Source: an uncultured Clostridia bacterium
GTDB lineage: Bacteria; Bacillota; Clostridia; Lachnospirales; Lachnospiraceae
Length of the DNA stretch: 8,469 nt
Assembly: GCA_946611595.1 (NCBI GenBank)
Contig: CAMODY010000071.1
Location: forward strand, 1 to 8,469
Direction of reading: 5' to 3'
Under the pieces are notes generated by a model, which was given only the letters and a program-made list of their open reading frames with translations, ran no database searches and was not told the DNA's origin. Shown here piece by piece: positions 6,315 through 8,469 of the stretch (positions are counted from its first letter, which is position 1; every line of letters starts with the position of its first letter). The position numbers and the translations under genes are program-made.

Positions 6315-7513
6315 TACAGAACCTCCTCTCTGTCATCACGCTGACCAAGATGAATATAGGTTTCGCCAACCTCTCCGGTACTGACGATTTTTTCTAAATG
6401 TTTGAAAACTCTCTTTGTATGATCGACGGTAAAATCTCTTCCGCCGAGTCCATATACGATATCGATCATTTTCGGACGATCGTTTAAGTTGATACATGCA
6501 GAAGCAGTCTCTGCAAAGAGCGGTCCGCCATTTGCGGAAAAGCCTTCGCTCTTATCCATCACTGCTACCGCCTTTACGCCGGAGAGCGCTTTTGCAAGTT
6601 CTTCTCCCGGGAACGGACGGAACACACGGACTTTGATCAGTCCGACTTTCTTTCCTTCCTTCCGAAGTTCATCAACTGCTGCCTTTGCGGTTCCTGCAGA
6701 AGAACCCATGATCACAATTGCAAGTTCCACGTCTTCCATTTTGTATTCTTCAAAGAATCCATATTTACGGCCAAAGGTCTTTTCGAAATCAGCAGCCACA
6801 TCCAGAATGGCTCTCTTGGCATTTTTCATAGCTTCAGCTTGAGCAACTCTGGCTTCCATATAATATCCGGAAACACCATAAGGGCCGACAGCCAAAGGAT
6901 TTTCTTCTTTCAGAAGATAGTTTTCCGGCTGATACTCTCCGACAAAAGCTTTTACGTCTTCATCCGATTCCAACTCGATATTTTCAAGCGCGTGTGAAGT
7001 GATAAATCCATCTTCACAGATCATAACAGGAAGACGGACATCCGCCGTTTCCGCAATACGGTGAGCCTGCAGGTAATTATCATATGCTTCCTGATTGTTC
7101 TCCGCATAGATCTGGATAAAACCGGAATCGCGCTCTGCCATAGAGTCAGAATAGTCATGATTAATATTGATCGGTCCTGTAAGCGCGCGGCAGGCAACCG
7201 CAAGCACGATCGGAAGTCTTGCAGACGCTGCAACATACAGGGTTTCATTCATATAAGAAAGACCTGCAGAAGAAGTTGCTGTGATCGCTCTGCAGCCGGC
7301 AGCTTCTGCTCCGATGCAGGCAGACATAGAAGAGTGCTCACTCTCAACGCAGATAAATTCCGTATCCACTTTTCCGTCAGCAACATATTTTGCAAAATAC
7401 TGAGGGATTTCAGTAGAAGGTGTGATCGGGAACATGGCAAAAACGTCCGGATTGATCTGACGCATTGCAGTTGCGATTGCTTCGTTTCCGCTCATTCTGT
7501 CTCTGATGCTCAT
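6314..7513 (-). CDS. porA: Pyruvate:ferredoxin oxidoreductase, alpha subunit
   Basis: This 399-residue subunit completes the thiamine pyrophosphate and pyruvate site. Visible parts: F-P-I-T-P-S-T at 28-34 (T31 corresponds to the substrate-binding Thr of PFOR), E-S-E-H-S at 57-61, R109 in the C-R-A-L-T-G-P-I-N-I stretch, and S-D-S-M-A-E-R-D-S-G at 122-131. The second domain starts near residue 262 (I-V-I-M-G-S-S-A-G-T, then V-F-R-P-F-P at 297-302), and Y-G-L-G-G-R-D at 354-360 is the usual C-terminal signature. The segment after R109 matches PorA (G-P-I-N-I...S-D-S-M-A) and not VorA, supporting pyruvate as substrate. The start at 7513 is chosen because its ATG overlaps the porD stop in TAATG with GGAGG seven bases upstream. 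An in-frame ATG at 7552 lies inside porD and is rejected. The length is normal for the family. Confidence 0.96.
   Translation of the reverse strand: MSIRDRMSGNEAIATAMRQINPDVFAMFPITPSTEIPQYFAKYVADGKVDTEFICVESEHSSMSACIGAEAAGCRAITATSSAGLSYMNETLYVAASARLPIVLAVACRALTGPININHDYSDSMAERDSGFIQIYAENNQEAYDNYLQAHRIAETADVRLPVMICEDGFITSHALENIELESDEDVKAFVGEYQPENYLLKEENPLAVGPYGVSGYYMEARVAQAEAMKNAKRAILDVAADFEKTFGRKYGFFEEYKMEDVELAIVIMGSSAGTAKAAVDELRKEGKKVGLIKVRVFRPFPGEELAKALSGVKAVAVMDKSEGFSANGGPLFAETASACINLNDRPKMIDIVYGLGGRDFTVDHTKRVFKHLEKIVSTGEVGETYIHLGQRDDREEVL
6322..6326 (-). promoter_or_regulatory. Ribosome binding site of porB inside the porA end
   Basis: GGAGG (read on the - strand) lies within the last codons of porA, seven bases before the porB ATG at 6314. 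Together with the TAATG overlap it suggests translational re-initiation. Confidence 0.88.
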
Positions 7514-7815
7514 TAGTGCACCTCCTTCCACTCGATCGCTCCGAACGGACAAACAGTGTAGCAGATTCCGCAGCCCTTACAATGGTCATAGTCGAAATCT
7601 CCACGCTTTCCATCGGTAACCGGAATCGAGGAATCCGGGCAGAACGGTGTGCAAAGCATACAGTGTCTGCACTTTTCTGCATCCCATACAGGAATCTTGG
7701 ATCTCCACTCACCAGTCAGCGTGAGTTTTGAAGTTCCTGCTTCATATATCTCGCAGCCGGTGGTCAGTTCCTGCCACGTGGACTGCTCATTAATCTCACT
7801 TGCTCTTTTGTTCAT
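7513..7815 (-). CDS. porD: Pyruvate:ferredoxin oxidoreductase, delta (ferredoxin-like) subunit
   Basis: A 100-residue electron-transfer subunit with two 4Fe-4S sites: C49-x2-C52-x2-C55-x3-C59-P and C79-x2-C82-x2-C85-x3-C89-P. It passes electrons from the thiamine site in PorB to external ferredoxin. The N-terminal ~45 residues (T-G-E-W-R-S-x-x-P-V-W) match the lead-in of other PorD proteins, and the length matches the usual ~100 residues. The start at 7815 has an AGGAAAG-type ribosome site a few bases upstream, weaker than those of porA and porB. The gene lies 33 bases downstream of porG, and its stop codon shares one base with the porA start. Confidence 0.95.
   Translation of the reverse strand: MNKRASEINEQSTWQELTTGCEIYEAGTSKLTLTGEWRSKIPVWDAEKCRHCMLCTPFCPDSSIPVTDGKRGDFDYDHCKGCGICYTVCPFGAIEWKEVH
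7521..7525 (-). promoter_or_regulatory. Ribosome binding site of porA inside the porD end
   Basis: GGAGG (- strand) lies in the last codons of porD, seven bases before the porA ATG at 7513. It selects this start over the upstream in-frame ATG at 7552. Confidence 0.9.
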
Positions 7816-7835
7816 GATTCTTTCCTTTTTGAATC
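7816..7835 (-). repeat. Small inverted repeat enclosing the porD ribosome site
   Basis: GATTC and GAATC (7835-7831 and 7820-7816 on the - strand) can form a five-pair stem ending directly before the porD start codon. The ten-base A-rich loop holds the AAGGAAA ribosome site. The stem is weak and may have no function. Confidence 0.3.
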
Positions 7836-7848
7836 TGTCTTATTTCTA

Positions 7849-8427
7849 TTACATCTGAGTTTTTACGCTCTGCATTGTCTCTTCAAGGCATCCTAAGTTA
7901 CCTTTGATCACCTGCGGCTTATCCGCAAACTTGTGGGAATATGCCTCTTCCATATCTTTCATAAAAGCATCCGGTTCAACACATTCACTGATCGCAACGA
8001 TCGCTGCAAGCATCGGGGTGTTCGGGAAGTAATTACCAAGATGCTTTCTGGAAAGGGTTCCTGCATCAACGGTATAAACTTTTCCCTGATAGCCTTTTAA
8101 AAGAGGTCTTAACTCTTCTGCGCTCTTTGCGGAGTTGATCACGATCGCACCATCTTCTTTCAGACCGGCGGTAACATCTACACTTTCAAGCAGGGTCTCA
8201 TCAACGACGACCACATAATCCGGTTCATAGATATTTGAGTGGATGGAACATCTCTCATCCGAGATACGGTTATAGGCTGTGATCGGAGCACCGGAACGCT
8301 CCGGACCATATTCCGGAAATGACTGTACATATTTTCCGGCCATAAAAGCTGCATCTGCAAGCAGCAAGCTCGCAGTTTTTGCGCCCTGTCCGCCTCTTCC
8401 ATGCCACCTGATTTCCATAATATTCAT
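7849..8427 (-). CDS. porG: Pyruvate:ferredoxin oxidoreductase, gamma subunit
   Basis: A 192-residue gamma subunit, corresponding to the CoA-binding domain of single-chain PFOR. Visible signatures are H-G-R-G-G-Q-G-A-K-T at 9-18, the S-F-P-E-Y-G-P-E-R-S-G-A-P block at 36-48, and F-P-N-T-P-M-L at 134-140, all standard for the POR/KOR gamma family. The length equals that usual for PorG. The start at 8427 is chosen because GAGG lies eight bases before it, separated by a run of eight T; a second in-frame ATG three codons later (8418) is too far from that site. It is the first gene of the operon in the window, with only 42 bases of upstream sequence visible, so its promoter is not defined here. Confidence 0.95.
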   Translation of the reverse strand: MNIMEIRWHGRGGQGAKTASLLLADAAFMAGKYVQSFPEYGPERSGAPITAYNRISDERCSIHSNIYEPDYVVVVDETLLESVDVTAGLKEDGAIVINSAKSAEELRPLLKGYQGKVYTVDAGTLSRKHLGNYFPNTPMLAAIVAISECVEPDAFMKDMEEAYSHKFADKPQVIKGNLGCLEETMQSVKTQM

Positions 8428-8449
8428 AAAAAAAACCTCACGAAATAAT

Positions 8450-8463
8450 CTTTCCGATGAAAG
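8450..8463. repeat. Short inverted repeat upstream of porG
   Basis: CTTTC and GAAAG arms of five bases flank a CGAT centre, 22 bases before the porG start. It could be part of an operator or a leader hairpin, but it is short enough to occur by chance. Confidence 0.2.
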
Positions 8464-8469
8464 TAATTG

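Noticed and set aside
6489..7516. Open frames on the + strand opposite porA
   Set aside because: They are antisense to a strongly recognised porA and have no protein-like features.
7514..7552. Longer PorA start
   Set aside because: It would overlap porD by about 40 bases and lacks a ribosome site, whereas 7513 has GGAGG at ideal spacing.
5385..8427. 2-oxoisovalerate (Vor) or 2-oxoglutarate (Kor) oxidoreductase
   Set aside because: The PorA segment after R109 (G-P-I-N-I then S-D-S-M-A-E-R-D-S-G) and the PorB C-terminal block match pyruvate enzymes better than VorA or KorA sequences; substrate breadth cannot be excluded.
1..8469. tRNA, rRNA, CRISPR, insertion sequence or prophage elements
   Set aside because: No cloverleaf, regularly spaced repeats, transposase or phage-like gene was seen; gaps between genes are all under 100 bases.

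Overview
The window looks like chromosomal DNA of an anaerobic, fermentative Bacillota (Clostridia), plausibly a gut Lachnospiraceae-type organism. This rests on strong GGAGG ribosome sites, compact intergenic spaces with short GC-rich hairpin terminators, a YesN-type AraC regulator, and an oxygen-sensitive pyruvate:ferredoxin oxidoreductase. The taxon is an inference from style and gene content; there is no rRNA or other marker gene here.

The left half is on the + strand. It opens inside a large gene (1-1826, 5' end outside the window) for a probable secreted beta-helix protein, closed by a perfect hairpin terminator. An AraC-family regulator follows (1909-3045) with a consensus -10 box only six bases from its ATG, which suggests a leaderless mRNA. 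Next is a 300-residue protein resembling the fused corrin-ring methyltransferase CobL (CbiE/CbiT), but with a degenerate SAM-binding loop (3089-3991). After another terminator comes a stand-alone FMN/iron-sulphur glutamate synthase domain protein (4059-5318) that has no glutaminase domain.

The right half is on the - strand. It is a complete four-gene operon in the order porG-porD-porA-porB (8427 down to 5385), coding for the gamma, delta, alpha and beta subunits of pyruvate:ferredoxin oxidoreductase. The delta-alpha and alpha-beta junctions are TAATG stop-start overlaps, each with GGAGG seven bases upstream, so translation is probably coupled. A short hairpin at about 5345-5366, with T runs on both strands, ends both this operon and the convergent glutamate synthase-like gene.

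The enzymes fit anaerobic metabolism. PorGDAB converts pyruvate and CoA to acetyl-CoA and CO2 and reduces ferredoxin. The facing glutamate synthase-like flavoprotein keeps the FMN-site signatures and the 3Fe-4S cysteines, and could be a consumer of reduced ferredoxin. The least explained part is the CobL-like protein next to that flavoprotein. No RNA gene, CRISPR array, insertion sequence or prophage gene was seen. The longest gene-free stretch is under 100 bases.
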